15,907 bases of DNA from Vulcanimicrobiota bacterium (GTDB lineage Bacteria; Vulcanimicrobiota; Vulcanimicrobiia; Vulcanimicrobiales; Vulcanimicrobiaceae), in contig JAFARW010000102.1 in the NCBI GenBank assembly GCA_019245275.1, forward strand, positions 1 to 15,907, given 5' to 3'. This document shows positions 1 to 6,172 of this stretch, in pieces (within the stretch, counting starts at the first letter, position 1; each line of letters starts with the position of its first letter). The notes beneath the pieces are model-generated. The model was not told where the DNA came from. It ran no database searches and saw only the letters and a program-made list of their open reading frames with translations. A program made the position numbers and the translations under genes.

Positions 1-2
1 GT

Positions 3-461
3 AAACATTTTCTGGGCCACGTTCAAACCAACAAGGCTCGAGGGATCGTTGAAGTGTTTGACGTCGTGCAGAGCGTCGATCGGCTCGAAGCTGGAAAAGC
101 GCTGGCGAAGGCGGCCAAAGCGGCCGGCAAAGCACTGCCCGTTTTAGTGCAGGTCAACATTTCGCGCACCGAACGCCACGGCGCACCACCGGCGGAAGCC
201 CCGCGCTTGGCGGATCAGCTGCGTGAGAGCGGTTTGAACGTCGACGGCGTCATGGCGATCGGCCCGCTGACCTCAGATGAAGATGAATTACGGCGCGCAT
301 TCGAACGCGCTGCGGCCGCGTTTGCGCGCGTTGGCGGTACGACGCTTTCGCTCGGCATGACGAATGATTGGCGCACAGCCGTGGCCTGCGGTTCAACGAT
401 GATTCGCATCGGCACGTCGCTCTTCGGAGCGAGGGAGGACAACGATGAGCGGGATGTTTAG
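3..461 (+). CDS. yggS: YggS/PROSC family PLP-binding protein, 5' truncated
   Basis: This protein binds pyridoxal 5'-phosphate and helps keep free PLP and amino/keto-acid pools balanced in the cytoplasm; the family has a single alanine-racemase-like TIM barrel and no firmly known reaction. The frame is open from base 3, so the start and the N-terminal PLP lysine lie outside the window. The first visible residues, KHFLGHVQTNKARGI, match the family signature HFIGHLQxNK. Later come GVMAIGPLT and, near the end, LSLGMTNDW and IRIGTSLFG, matching the family's LSMGMSxD and VRIGxxIFG phosphate-binding end. MTND in place of the usual MSxD is a conservative change. The gene overlaps sepF by 17 bases. 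The order yggS-sepF-divIVA is the known downstream end of the division cluster in Gram-positive bacteria and relatives, which supports the call. Confidence 0.93.
   Translation, partial: KHFLGHVQTNKARGIVEVFDVVQSVDRLEAGKALAKAAKAAGKALPVLVQVNISRTERHGAPPAEAPRLADQLRESGLNVDGVMAIGPLTSDEDELRRAFERAAAAFARVGGTTLSLGMTNDWRTAVACGSTMIRIGTSLFGAREDNDERDV
431..439 (+). promoter_or_regulatory. Strong Shine-Dalgarno site for sepF
   Basis: GAGGGAGGA lies five bases before the ATG at 445, inside the 3' end of yggS. It fixes the sepF start and is one of the few strong ribosome binding sites in the window. Confidence 0.75.
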
Positions 462-858
462 CCGAATCGGTTCGTTCTTTTCGATTCGCGATGAGGACGA
501 AGAGGATTTCTACGAGGATTCGGGCGGTCGCAACGTTGTGCCGCTGGCGAGCGCGGGGCGACGCGGCGGCACGGAGGTCAGCGTCTACGCGCCCCGTTCG
601 TTCAGCGACGTCGCGGAGATCGCCGATGCGTTGCGAGGCCGCCAAGTCGTCATCGTCAACCTGCAAAATGCAGATCGCTCGCTCTTGCAGCGCGTCGTCG
701 ACTTTATTTCCGGCGCGGCGTACACGCTCGATGGAAAGATTCAAAAGCTCGCCGAGGCGATCTATCTCGTCGTACCGGCCGGCGTCGTCATCAATGCTGC
801 GGGCTTGCGCGACTTGATGATGAACGACGGCATGCTCGATTTCATGAATAAGGGGTAG
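445..858 (+). CDS. sepF: Cell division protein SepF
   Basis: SepF anchors FtsZ filaments to the membrane and helps shape the septum; it replaces or supports FtsA in many Gram-positive, cyanobacterial and actinobacterial lineages. The 137-residue product has the usual layout. A short N-terminal amphipathic membrane-binding stretch (residues 4-14, FSRIGSFFSI) is followed by an acidic linker (16-25) and a C-terminal SepF core from about 45. The core holds VVIVNLQNADRSLLQRVVDF (68-87), then SGAAYTLDGKIQKLAEAIYL, matching the family's VVNLxxLD, RxVDFLSG and IQKIGxxIFL blocks. Start is ATG with a strong ribosome binding site at 431-439. It overlaps yggS upstream and its TAG stop shares a base with a possible GTG start of divIVA, so the three are one operon. 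Confidence 0.95.
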   Translation: MSGMFSRIGSFFSIRDEDEEDFYEDSGGRNVVPLASAGRRGGTEVSVYAPRSFSDVAEIADALRGRQVVIVNLQNADRSLLQRVVDFISGAAYTLDGKIQKLAEAIYLVVPAGVVINAAGLRDLMMNDGMLDFMNKG

Positions 859-863
859 TGCGA

Positions 864-1427
864 ATGCAGCGGATCACGCCGGTCGACATCCAACACAAGA
901 CCTTCAAAAAAGCGCTTCAGGGCTACGATCGCGCGGAAGTCGATCAGTTCTTAGACGAAGTGATCGAAACGCTCGAAGACGACGCACAGGAGCGGGCAGC
1001 GCTGCAAGCGGAGATTGCCGACCTTAAAGAGCGTGTCAGTCACTTCAAATCGATGGAAGAGTCGCTTCAGAACACGCTCGTATTGGCGCAGCGCACTGCT
1101 GACGAAGTCAAAGCCTCCGCGCACAAAGAGGCCGATCTGATTCGGGCTGAGGCGCGGATGGCGGCCGAACGCGAGGTGAACTCGCACGGCGATGCCGCAG
1201 CGGAAGCGCGTCGCGAGCATCAGCGAGCGATTGAGGCAGCCGAGAAAGCAAAGAGCGAGCTGCGCAGCTTGTTGGCAACGCATCTCGCGCTGCTGGATAA
1301 AACGCCGGCGGTTTCGCCTGCTGAAGGAAACGCTGCGCCAAGTGAAGACCGCGCCGCGATTGAGGCTGCAAATGCCGACACCGAGCGCGTTGAAGTTGCC
1401 AAGCCGGATCGGATCACGGTCTATTAA
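864..1427 (+). CDS. divIVA: DivIVA-domain protein
   Basis: DivIVA proteins bind negatively curved membrane at septa and poles and recruit division or polar-growth partners. The N-terminus (ITPVDIQHKTFKKALQGYD, residues 4-22, then AEVDQFLDEV) matches the conserved DivIVA lipid-binding domain (TPxDIxxKxFxxxxxGYDxxEVDxFLD). Residues about 30-145 are long, charged and helical with clear coiled-coil character (runs of E, K, A and R). The last 40 residues look unstructured and end in RITVY. ATG 864 is chosen because AGGGG at 851-855 sits eight bases upstream. A GTG at 858 is in frame, adds two residues and overlaps the sepF stop. The gene follows sepF directly; the ylmG and ylmH genes often found between sepF and divIVA are missing. 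Its 3' end is overlapped by the next gene. Confidence 0.92.
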   Translation: MQRITPVDIQHKTFKKALQGYDRAEVDQFLDEVIETLEDDAQERAALQAEIADLKERVSHFKSMEESLQNTLVLAQRTADEVKASAHKEADLIRAEARMAAEREVNSHGDAAAEARREHQRAIEAAEKAKSELRSLLATHLALLDKTPAVSPAEGNAAPSEDRAAIEAANADTERVEVAKPDRITVY

Positions 1428-2124
1428 GCGCGCGCGTGGCGCGGCTCCGCAACCGCGGGCCGTTCAACTTTTCGGCGTCGTGCCGGCGGAACTAGCCGGG
1501 CGGCGTTTCATCGTTGACGGCAAGGCTGCAGCTGCGGTCGCCTATGGCAATCTTGCACTCGTTATTCGCGATGTCGACCCAGGCGAATGGAATCCCGAAG
1601 ATCACAATTGGATTGCGCGGCAGGCCGCCGTACACCAGCGGGTGCTTGAACGCGCAATGCACGCAGGGCCGGTCGTGCCCGCTGGATTTTGCACCGTCTT
1701 TCGCGGTCGCGAAGAATTGGACGCGCTCGTTCGGAACAATGGGGAACGCTGGCGCAAAGCGCTTGCCCGGCTCGCGGGCAAACAGGAATGGTGCCTGCAC
1801 GTCTACTGGGGGCCGCACGTCGCTTCGCATTTTGCGCCATATGTGATGCGTGTGGCGCCCGCATCAGGAAACAAGCTCGCGTTGCAAGGCCGCAATGCGG
1901 CGCACTTGAATGCGTTATCGAAGGCATGCGCAGCGCTTGCATCCGCGTCACGACGCATCGAGCCGCTGCCGAATCCACATTATCTCTTCGGCGCTACGTT
2001 CTTGATGCGGCGCGCGAGGCTGCGCGAGTTCCGCGGCGTGCTGCTGCGGTTTGCCGGAACGGCTCGAGAATTAGGCCTGACATATTATTTGGATGGCCCG
2101 CATCCGCCATTTACTTTTGCGTAG
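1372..2124 (+). CDS. GvpL/GvpF-family (gas vesicle) protein, orphan
   Basis: This is a 250-residue member of the GvpL/GvpF family, accessory proteins needed for gas vesicle assembly. Family blocks are in order: an opening strand QLFGVV (32-37); YGNLALVIRDV (58-68); a helix with VHQRVLERAMHAG then PVVPAGFCTVF (87-110), matching the family's HExVLExxMxxGxVLPxRFGTVF; LARLAGKQEWCLHVYW (131-146), matching LxGKxExxxKIxW; and a C-terminal GPHPPFTFA, matching the family ending GPxPPYxF. The start is placed at ATG 1372 because GAGG at 1362-1365 stands six bases upstream. It is inside divIVA in another frame, a 56-base overlap. TTG codons at 1390 and 1396 are alternatives, and the conserved domain begins only near 1459. 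No gvpA, gvpN or other gas vesicle gene is visible, so a gas vesicle role is not assured. Codon use resembles the neighbours. Confidence 0.85.
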   Translation: MPTPSALKLPSRIGSRSIKRARGAAPQPRAVQLFGVVPAELAGRRFIVDGKAAAAVAYGNLALVIRDVDPGEWNPEDHNWIARQAAVHQRVLERAMHAGPVVPAGFCTVFRGREELDALVRNNGERWRKALARLAGKQEWCLHVYWGPHVASHFAPYVMRVAPASGNKLALQGRNAAHLNALSKACAALASASRRIEPLPNPHYLFGATFLMRRARLREFRGVLLRFAGTARELGLTYYLDGPHPPFTFA

Positions 2125-2144
2125 CGTTTAGCGCTCGTTGACGA

Positions 2145-3221
2145 GTGAATAACACCGTTGCGGTGCTGCCCGGTGACGGCATCGGGCCTGAAGTGACGCG
2201 CGCGGCAGCGCGAGTTCTCTCAGCGGTTCGACCGGATCTCGAATGCGTTGAAGCGCTCGTTGGCGCCGCTGCGCTGAGCAAAGGGTTGCCGCCGCTTCCA
2301 CCCGAGACGCGCTCGCTGTGCGATCGAAGCGTTGCGATCCTGTTCGGATCCGTCGGATTACCCCAATACGATGGCCGTCCGCTCAAAGAGCGTCCCGAGT
2401 ACGCGCTCTTCTTGCTACGTCGCGATTACGAGCTGTACGCCAACATTCGTCCCGTGCGCGTCTTTAGCGGTCTCGAACAAGCGTCGAGCTTGCGCAAAGA
2501 GTTGATCGAAGGGTTGGATCTGGTTGTCGTGCGCGAATTGACCGGTGGGATCTACTTCGGAAAACCGAAGGAGATTCGCGTTGAAGAAGGCGTCGAAGTT
2601 GCCGTCGATACGATGGTGTATCGCGCGCCGGAAATCGAGCGCATCGCGCGCATCGCATTCGAACTCGCAAGGGGACGGCGCCGGCTCGTCACGTCGATCG
2701 ATAAGCAAAACATCTTGGAGTCATCGCGCCTCTGGCGTCGCGTCACGACGCGCATCGCCGCCGAGTACCCGGATATTCGGCTCGAGCACCTGTTGGTCGA
2801 CAATGCCGCAATGCAGCTCGTGCGCGAACCAAAAGCGTTTGACGTCATCCTGACCGAGAACATGTTCGGCGACATCCTCTCAGATGAGGCTGCGATCCTG
2901 ACCGGTTCGATCGGCAACCTGCCAAGCGCGAGCCTAGGGGCTGCTCGAGATGGCCGGCAATTCGGATTGTACGAGCCGATCAGCGGCAGCGCGCCCGACA
3001 TCGCCGGCAAGGGGGTAGCGAATCCGGTCGCCGCGATTCTGTCCGCTGCAATGTTGCTTCGAATCAGTTTGGACGACGAAATGGGCGCTTCGCGCGTTGA
3101 AGACGCCGTTGGCACAGCAATCGCAGCGGGCGCGCGTACCGCCGATCTCGTGCATGACGGTGAACGCTCGCTCTCAACCGATGCGTTCACGGAACGAGTA
3201 CTGCAAGCTCTGTCAGGATGA
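2145..3221 (+). CDS. leuB: 3-isopropylmalate dehydrogenase
   Basis: LeuB oxidises and decarboxylates 3-isopropylmalate with NAD+ to 2-oxoisocaproate, the third step of leucine synthesis in the cytoplasm. The 358-residue length is normal. Visible signatures are AVLPGDGIGPEV at the N-terminus (6-17); LLRRDYELYANIRPVR (90-105) with the substrate arginines; RELTGGIYFG (130-139) with the catalytic tyrosine; DKQNIL (186-191), containing the catalytic lysine and reading DKxNxL; VDNAAMQL (218-225); and NMFGDILSDEAA (239-250) with the metal-binding aspartates. GSAPDIAGKGVANP (281-294) forms the NAD-binding loop. The LeuB-type R-x-x-YANIRP context argues against isocitrate or tartrate dehydrogenase. 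The start is GTG 2145 with only a weak ribosome site, 20 bases after the GvpL/F stop. leuA, leuC and leuD are not nearby. Confidence 0.95.
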   Translation: MNNTVAVLPGDGIGPEVTRAAARVLSAVRPDLECVEALVGAAALSKGLPPLPPETRSLCDRSVAILFGSVGLPQYDGRPLKERPEYALFLLRRDYELYANIRPVRVFSGLEQASSLRKELIEGLDLVVVRELTGGIYFGKPKEIRVEEGVEVAVDTMVYRAPEIERIARIAFELARGRRRLVTSIDKQNILESSRLWRRVTTRIAAEYPDIRLEHLLVDNAAMQLVREPKAFDVILTENMFGDILSDEAAILTGSIGNLPSASLGAARDGRQFGLYEPISGSAPDIAGKGVANPVAAILSAAMLLRISLDDEMGASRVEDAVGTAIAAGARTADLVHDGERSLSTDAFTERVLQALSG

Positions 3222-3229
3222 CACAGTGG

Positions 3230-3604
3230 CTAGACTGATTTTGTCTGTGAGGTGATCTCTTGAGCGTAGTAGTTTTGCACGCGTAAGCGGACCACGGCAT
3301 GCTGGCGCGGATGGTGCTTCGCCCAAACACGCGCCCACGCATCGAGAATCGCATTTCGAATCGCGATCTCCGTGGACTCATCTAACTCGCTCCAACCCTC
3401 GGCATCGACCGAGAGGGCGAGCGTCGTCCCTTTGATATCGAAACCCATGACAGATTGCTTTTTGTAACCGTCGACGACCGGCTGCATTTCCCGCGTTTCT
3501 TGATCGGCGATCCGCGACACGGCAGAAGCCGGCGACTGCGATCCGCTGCACGCACCCAGCGAAATGCCGATCGCTAAGGCGAGTATGACCGTCTTGATTA
3601 GCAT
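3230..3604 (-). CDS. Small predicted lipoprotein of unknown function
   Basis: I do not recognise this 124-residue protein. It begins with a positively charged, then hydrophobic stretch (MLIKTVILALAIGISLGAC) ending in a lipobox LGAC with Cys19, so export and lipid attachment to the membrane are likely. The mature part has a short S/A-rich linker, then from about 52 a small alternating domain. It contains MGFDIKGTTLALSVDAEGW, a helix (AIRNAILDAWARVWAKHHP, 81-99) and a strand HAVVRLRVQNYYAQE. This looks like a compact strand-helix-strand fold. The start is placed at the ATG at 3604, just before the signal peptide. The frame stays open upstream to 3811, but that part is basic, lacks export character and overlaps the flagellar gene. 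No Shine-Dalgarno site is visible. It is convergent with leuB, eight bases apart, and divergent from the flagellar block. Confidence 0.72.
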   Translation of the reverse strand: MLIKTVILALAIGISLGACSGSQSPASAVSRIADQETREMQPVVDGYKKQSVMGFDIKGTTLALSVDAEGWSELDESTEIAIRNAILDAWARVWAKHHPRQHAVVRLRVQNYYAQEITSQTKSV

Positions 3605-3681
3605 CGCACGCTGATTTCTGTGGCCCGTACGCGCAATCCGGCGTTCACTTCGTGGCAACCGGCCGCATTTAGGATTGCGAC
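3605..3681. promoter_or_regulatory. Divergent intergenic region, lipoprotein / flagellar block
   Basis: This 77-base gap separates the minus-strand lipoprotein from the plus-strand flagellar genes and must hold promoters for one or both. The only clear site is AGGA at 3671-3674, seven bases before the ATG at 3682. I see no convincing sigma-70 or sigma-28 (TAAA-N15-GCCGATAA) promoter. Confidence 0.4.
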
Positions 3682-4284
3682 ATGGACGGAATCGCATGGG
3701 CCGCAAGTGCGATGTCGGCGGCGCAGTCGCGCCTTGAAATCGCGGCAGACAACCTAGCAAATGCCTCGAGCGACGGCTTTCGGCGACGCGTTGCCAGCGG
3801 ATTTCTTTCATCGCGTGGCGCGCGTATTACAGACGGGGAGTCGAGCGACCAGGGTGCATTGCGCCACACCGGTCGCACCTTTGACCTCGCGCTGATCGGT
3901 CGCGGGGCATTCACTCTGAGCGATCCTCGAGGCGGCGTTTCAAACACCCGCAGCGGAGCGTTTACGCGCGATCGCTTCGGACACTTGCGCGATGACGCCG
4001 GCCGCCTGCTGCTCGGTAAACGCGGCGCCGTTCGACTTCCATCCGGCGCCTCGATCGACGATGGCGGCTTCGTTCGGAGCGCGGGCCGGATCATCGATCG
4101 TATCGCCCTGCCCGCCGGCGCGTCGATCCGCAGCGGTTTCATCGAAACGTCCAATGTCAACGCGATTTCTGAGATGGTCGACGTTCTCTGCGCGCAGCGC
4201 TCATTTGAAAGCGCACAAAAGGTGCTCTCGGCAATCGATGTGACGCGACAAAAAGCCACCGATGAACTTCCACGCTTGAAGTAG
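3682..4284 (+). CDS. Flagellar hook-basal body rod protein, FlgF/FlgG type
   Basis: The product is a flagellar rod/hook axial protein. The N-terminus has the rod signature: AASAMSAAQSRLEIAADNLANASSDGFRRR (residues 7-36 in segments), matching the family's ANNLANxxTxGFK heptad helix. The centre has the FlgF/FlgG beta part, FDLALIGRGAFTLSDPRGG followed by NTRSGAFTRDRFGHL, equivalent to xDxAIxGxGFFxVxxxxGxxxYTRxGxF. The C-terminus, FIETSNVNAISEMVDVLCAQRSFESAQKVLSAID, matches the conserved C-terminal rod helix (ExSNVNxxxExxxMIxxQRxYExxxK). At 200 residues it is shorter than typical FlgF (about 250), mostly through loss in the middle domain. It heads the block, seven bases ahead of the FlgG-like gene, so it is most likely the FlgF counterpart. 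AGGA at 3671 supports this start. Confidence 0.87.
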   Translation: MDGIAWAASAMSAAQSRLEIAADNLANASSDGFRRRVASGFLSSRGARITDGESSDQGALRHTGRTFDLALIGRGAFTLSDPRGGVSNTRSGAFTRDRFGHLRDDAGRLLLGKRGAVRLPSGASIDDGGFVRSAGRIIDRIALPAGASIRSGFIETSNVNAISEMVDVLCAQRSFESAQKVLSAIDVTRQKATDELPRLK

Positions 4285-4291
4285 GTCATCT

Positions 4292-5020
4292 ATGAATCTG
4301 GCGCTCTTCGCTGCCGCGAGCGGAATGGCGGCGCAACAAACCAACCTCGACGTCATTGCAAACAACTTGGCAAACGCCGATGTTCCCGGCTTCAAAGGGG
4401 CGGTCGCTTCATTCGCAGAGATTGCATCGGCCGGACGCGTGGGTCTGGGTACCGCCGCGTTGGGCACGCATACGCTTTTGGAGCAGGGGAAGCTGATGAA
4501 GAGCGGCGGGCCGTTCGATGTCGCGATCGACGGTCCGGGTTTCTTTGAAGTTCGGAACAGCCGCGGCACAGTCGCGTTCACGCGTGACGGTTCATTCGCG
4601 CGCGATGCGCGCGGCAACTTAGAGAATGGCGGCAGCTGGCGGCTTTCGGGAATTCGCATTCCGTCGGATGCGCTGCGGCTCGATGTTTCCAGCGACGGCA
4701 AGGTCACGGCAACAACTTCTCATGGGAAGCATGATTGCGGGCGGATCAGGCTTGCACTCTTCGCCGCGCCCGAGTTTTTGGAGCCGCTCGGAGGTACGGC
4801 TTTTGCCGCAACCGCACGCTCGGGACGCGCGCAACTCATCAGCGCTGGCGGTGCGCACGGACCGCAGGTACGATTTGGCATGCTCGAACAGTCGAATGTT
4901 TCGATCATCGAGGCGATGATGCAAATCCTGGCCGCACAGCGCGCCTACGAAGCTAATGCGAAGGGCGTTCAAGCGGCCGATGAGATGCTGCGCATCGCCA
5001 ATAACTTAAACCGTGGATAG
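4292..5020 (+). CDS. flgG: Flagellar distal rod protein FlgG-like
   Basis: This is an axial protein of the flagellar distal rod, exported by the flagellar type III system. Residues 1-36 (MNLALFAAASGMAAQQTNLD, then VIANNLANADVPGFKG) carry the flagellar rod N-terminal signature. FDVAIDGPGFFEV and VAFTRDGSFARDARGNL in the middle are hallmark FlgF/FlgG strands, and the end (LEQSNVSIIEAMMQILAAQ, then RAYEANAKGVQAADEMLRIANNL) is the C-terminal rod helix. The 242-residue length is slightly below the usual FlgG (about 260). AGG at 4283-4285, formed over the stop of the previous gene, is six bases before the ATG. The 3' end overlaps the FlgJ-like gene by eight bases. The C-terminus is nearer FlgG than FlgF, but the two are hard to tell apart without a tree. 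Confidence 0.9.
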   Translation: MNLALFAAASGMAAQQTNLDVIANNLANADVPGFKGAVASFAEIASAGRVGLGTAALGTHTLLEQGKLMKSGGPFDVAIDGPGFFEVRNSRGTVAFTRDGSFARDARGNLENGGSWRLSGIRIPSDALRLDVSSDGKVTATTSHGKHDCGRIRLALFAAPEFLEPLGGTAFAATARSGRAQLISAGGAHGPQVRFGMLEQSNVSIIEAMMQILAAQRAYEANAKGVQAADEMLRIANNLNRG

Positions 5021-5195
5021 CACCGCGCGGTCCGCGATTGCGGTACAGCTGGAAAGCATCTTAGTCCAGCAGATGCTTTCGCCGATCGAGAGGTCATTCG
5101 GCGACTTTGGCGGGCTGCCGGCCAGTTTTTTCGCGCAGGCGATAGCCGAACGTGACGCGGCGCGATTCTCCGCGGCGCTCAAGCTCTTTCGCTAA
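5013..5195 (+). CDS. Small FlgJ N-terminal-domain-like rod protein
   Basis: This 60-residue protein looks like the rod-scaffolding domain found at the N-terminus of FlgJ, without the peptidoglycan hydrolase domain. The visible match is LESILVQQMLSPIERSFGDF (13-32), compared with the family's xxLExxFVQxMLKxMR, and FFAQAIAERDAARF near the end, reminiscent of the family's Y..M.dqalAe. FlgJ-N helps the rod assemble through the periplasm. The start is a GTG inside the last codons of flgG, a typical coupled arrangement, and there is no good ribosome site. It stops three bases before the sigma factor. Position within a rod operon and the motif are the main support; the protein is very short and the assignment is moderate. 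Confidence 0.68.
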   Translation: MDSTARSAIAVQLESILVQQMLSPIERSFGDFGGLPASFFAQAIAERDAARFSAALKLFR

Positions 5196-5198
5196 GAA

Positions 5199-5879
5199 AT
5201 GGACGCGGAGACGCGCGAAGCGCAAATCCGCGCCCTCTTTGGATTGGTGAAGAAGATTGCGCGCCGTGTCGGGCGGATGGTGCCCGGCAGCGACATTGAG
5301 GATTTGGTCGGCGAAGGTTGCGTCGGTCTCGTGCGCGCCGTCGATTCTTTCGATCCCTCGCGCGGACCGTCGCTCGAACAATATGCGAGCCGCATCGTGG
5401 CCGGGGCGATGCTGAATGGAATCCGCCGCCTCGATCCGGTCTCCGAGCGCGTGCGACGCGATATTCGTGAAGCGGATCGCGAACGTTACGCGCTGGCAAC
5501 GCAACTCGGCGAGTTGCCGACGACAAGTGAGATGGAAGCGCGACGGCCTGGCCTGCGGCGTGCGATCACGCACGCGTATCGCCACGCGCCGGTTTCACTC
5601 GATGCGCCTTTGCCGAACGGCGAGCGCCTCTCGGGCGATTGGAAGGCGGATCCCGCGGCGATTGTCGCGACCAAGGCTGAAAACGAATCGCTGCGCATGC
5701 TCCTGGATGTGCTCCCGGCGCGTCATCGTGAGTTGTTGACGCTGCATTACTTTCGCGGTCAGACGCTGCACGCGATCAGCCGGCGGATGGGCGTCTCGCC
5801 GCAGCGAGTCTCACAACTGCATTTGACCGCGCTCATGCGCTTGCGAAAGGTGCTGGGATATTCAGACCCCGCGCGTTGA
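5199..5879 (+). CDS. fliA: Sigma-70 factor, FliA/SigD/WhiG type (sigma-28)
   Basis: This protein directs RNA polymerase to late flagellar and motility promoters. At 226 residues it is the usual size of group 3 sigma factors. Region 2 spans about residues 10-85, with SDIEDLVGEGCVGLVRAVDSF (31-51), FDPSRG and an ASRIVAGAMLNGIRRLD stretch matching the FliA YAxxRIRGAMLDELRxxD. VSERVRRDIREADR then begins region 3. Region 4 lies at about 166-218: LPARHRELLTLHYFRGQTL and the helix-turn-helix ISRRMGVSPQRVSQLHLTAL, with the GVSxxRVSQLHxxA pattern typical of this class. It lies three bases after the FlgJ-like gene and has no obvious ribosome site, so translation may be coupled. No FlgM anti-sigma factor is recognisable in the window. 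Confidence 0.93.
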   Translation: MDAETREAQIRALFGLVKKIARRVGRMVPGSDIEDLVGEGCVGLVRAVDSFDPSRGPSLEQYASRIVAGAMLNGIRRLDPVSERVRRDIREADRERYALATQLGELPTTSEMEARRPGLRRAITHAYRHAPVSLDAPLPNGERLSGDWKADPAAIVATKAENESLRMLLDVLPARHRELLTLHYFRGQTLHAISRRMGVSPQRVSQLHLTALMRLRKVLGYSDPAR

Positions 5880-5928
5880 GTTTGACCGGCCGGAGCGTCC
5901 GCAGGCTGCGCGATCCGAACCGGCGCAG

Positions 5929-6159
5929 ATGCAGCCGGCGGTCGCGGAGATCGAGCCGGATGTGCCGATCTTGCCGCGCGATCATCCGCCCTGGATGCGC
6001 GATGCGGTTGCGCTTTCCGCGCATGCGCGCGCGTTGTTGCAACGGCTTCGCCCGCTGGTTATTCGCGTGTTCGGTTTTTGGGATCACGCGGTACGCTCGC
6101 TTCAGGTAGCGGGACGGCGCGTCAACGTCGATCCGGCGGGGTGCTATCGAATCGGTTGA
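5929..6159 (+). CDS. Small hypothetical protein after the sigma factor
   Basis: I do not recognise this 76-residue protein. It has a proline/acid-rich head (VAEIEPDVPILPRDHPPWMR), a helical middle (ALSAHARALLQRLRPLVIRV) and a conserved-looking tail (FGFWDHAVRSLQVAGRRVNV). Codon use (GCG, CGC, GTC, CCG) matches neighbouring real genes, which supports coding. The frame is open without a stop from 5827, overlapping the end of the sigma factor. No ATG, GTG or TTG occurs in it before 5929, and there is no ribosome site before 5929. Either the protein starts here, uses a rare start such as ATT 5860, or is reached by a frameshift from the sigma gene. It is co-directional with the flagellar block and 13 bases short of the convergent gpmI stop. 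It is too unlike FlgM to call it an anti-sigma factor. Confidence 0.5.
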   Translation: MQPAVAEIEPDVPILPRDHPPWMRDAVALSAHARALLQRLRPLVIRVFGFWDHAVRSLQVAGRRVNVDPAGCYRIG

Positions 6160-6172
6160 AGTGTCGCGATGC

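Noticed and set aside
1192..1371. N-terminal extension of the GvpL/F frame into divIVA
   Set aside because: The stretch is low-complexity, basic and has no family similarity; ATG 1372 has a ribosome site at the right distance.
2552..3190. Long minus-strand open frame (212 codons) inside leuB
   Set aside because: It is fully antisense to a well-supported LeuB, is serine/arginine-rich and has no domain; such frames are expected in GC-rich DNA.
3224..3243. Possible bidirectional terminator between leuB and the lipoprotein (CAGT-GGCTAG-ACTG then ATTTT)
   Set aside because: The stem has only four base pairs and the T run is short; not strong enough to call.
3605..3811. N-terminal extension of the lipoprotein frame to 3811
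   Set aside because: It would bury the signal peptide and lipobox 70 residues inside the protein and overlap the flagellar gene.
3669..4289. Long minus-strand open frame (206 codons) across the first rod gene
   Set aside because: It is a mirror of the FlgF-type gene with no recognisable motif.
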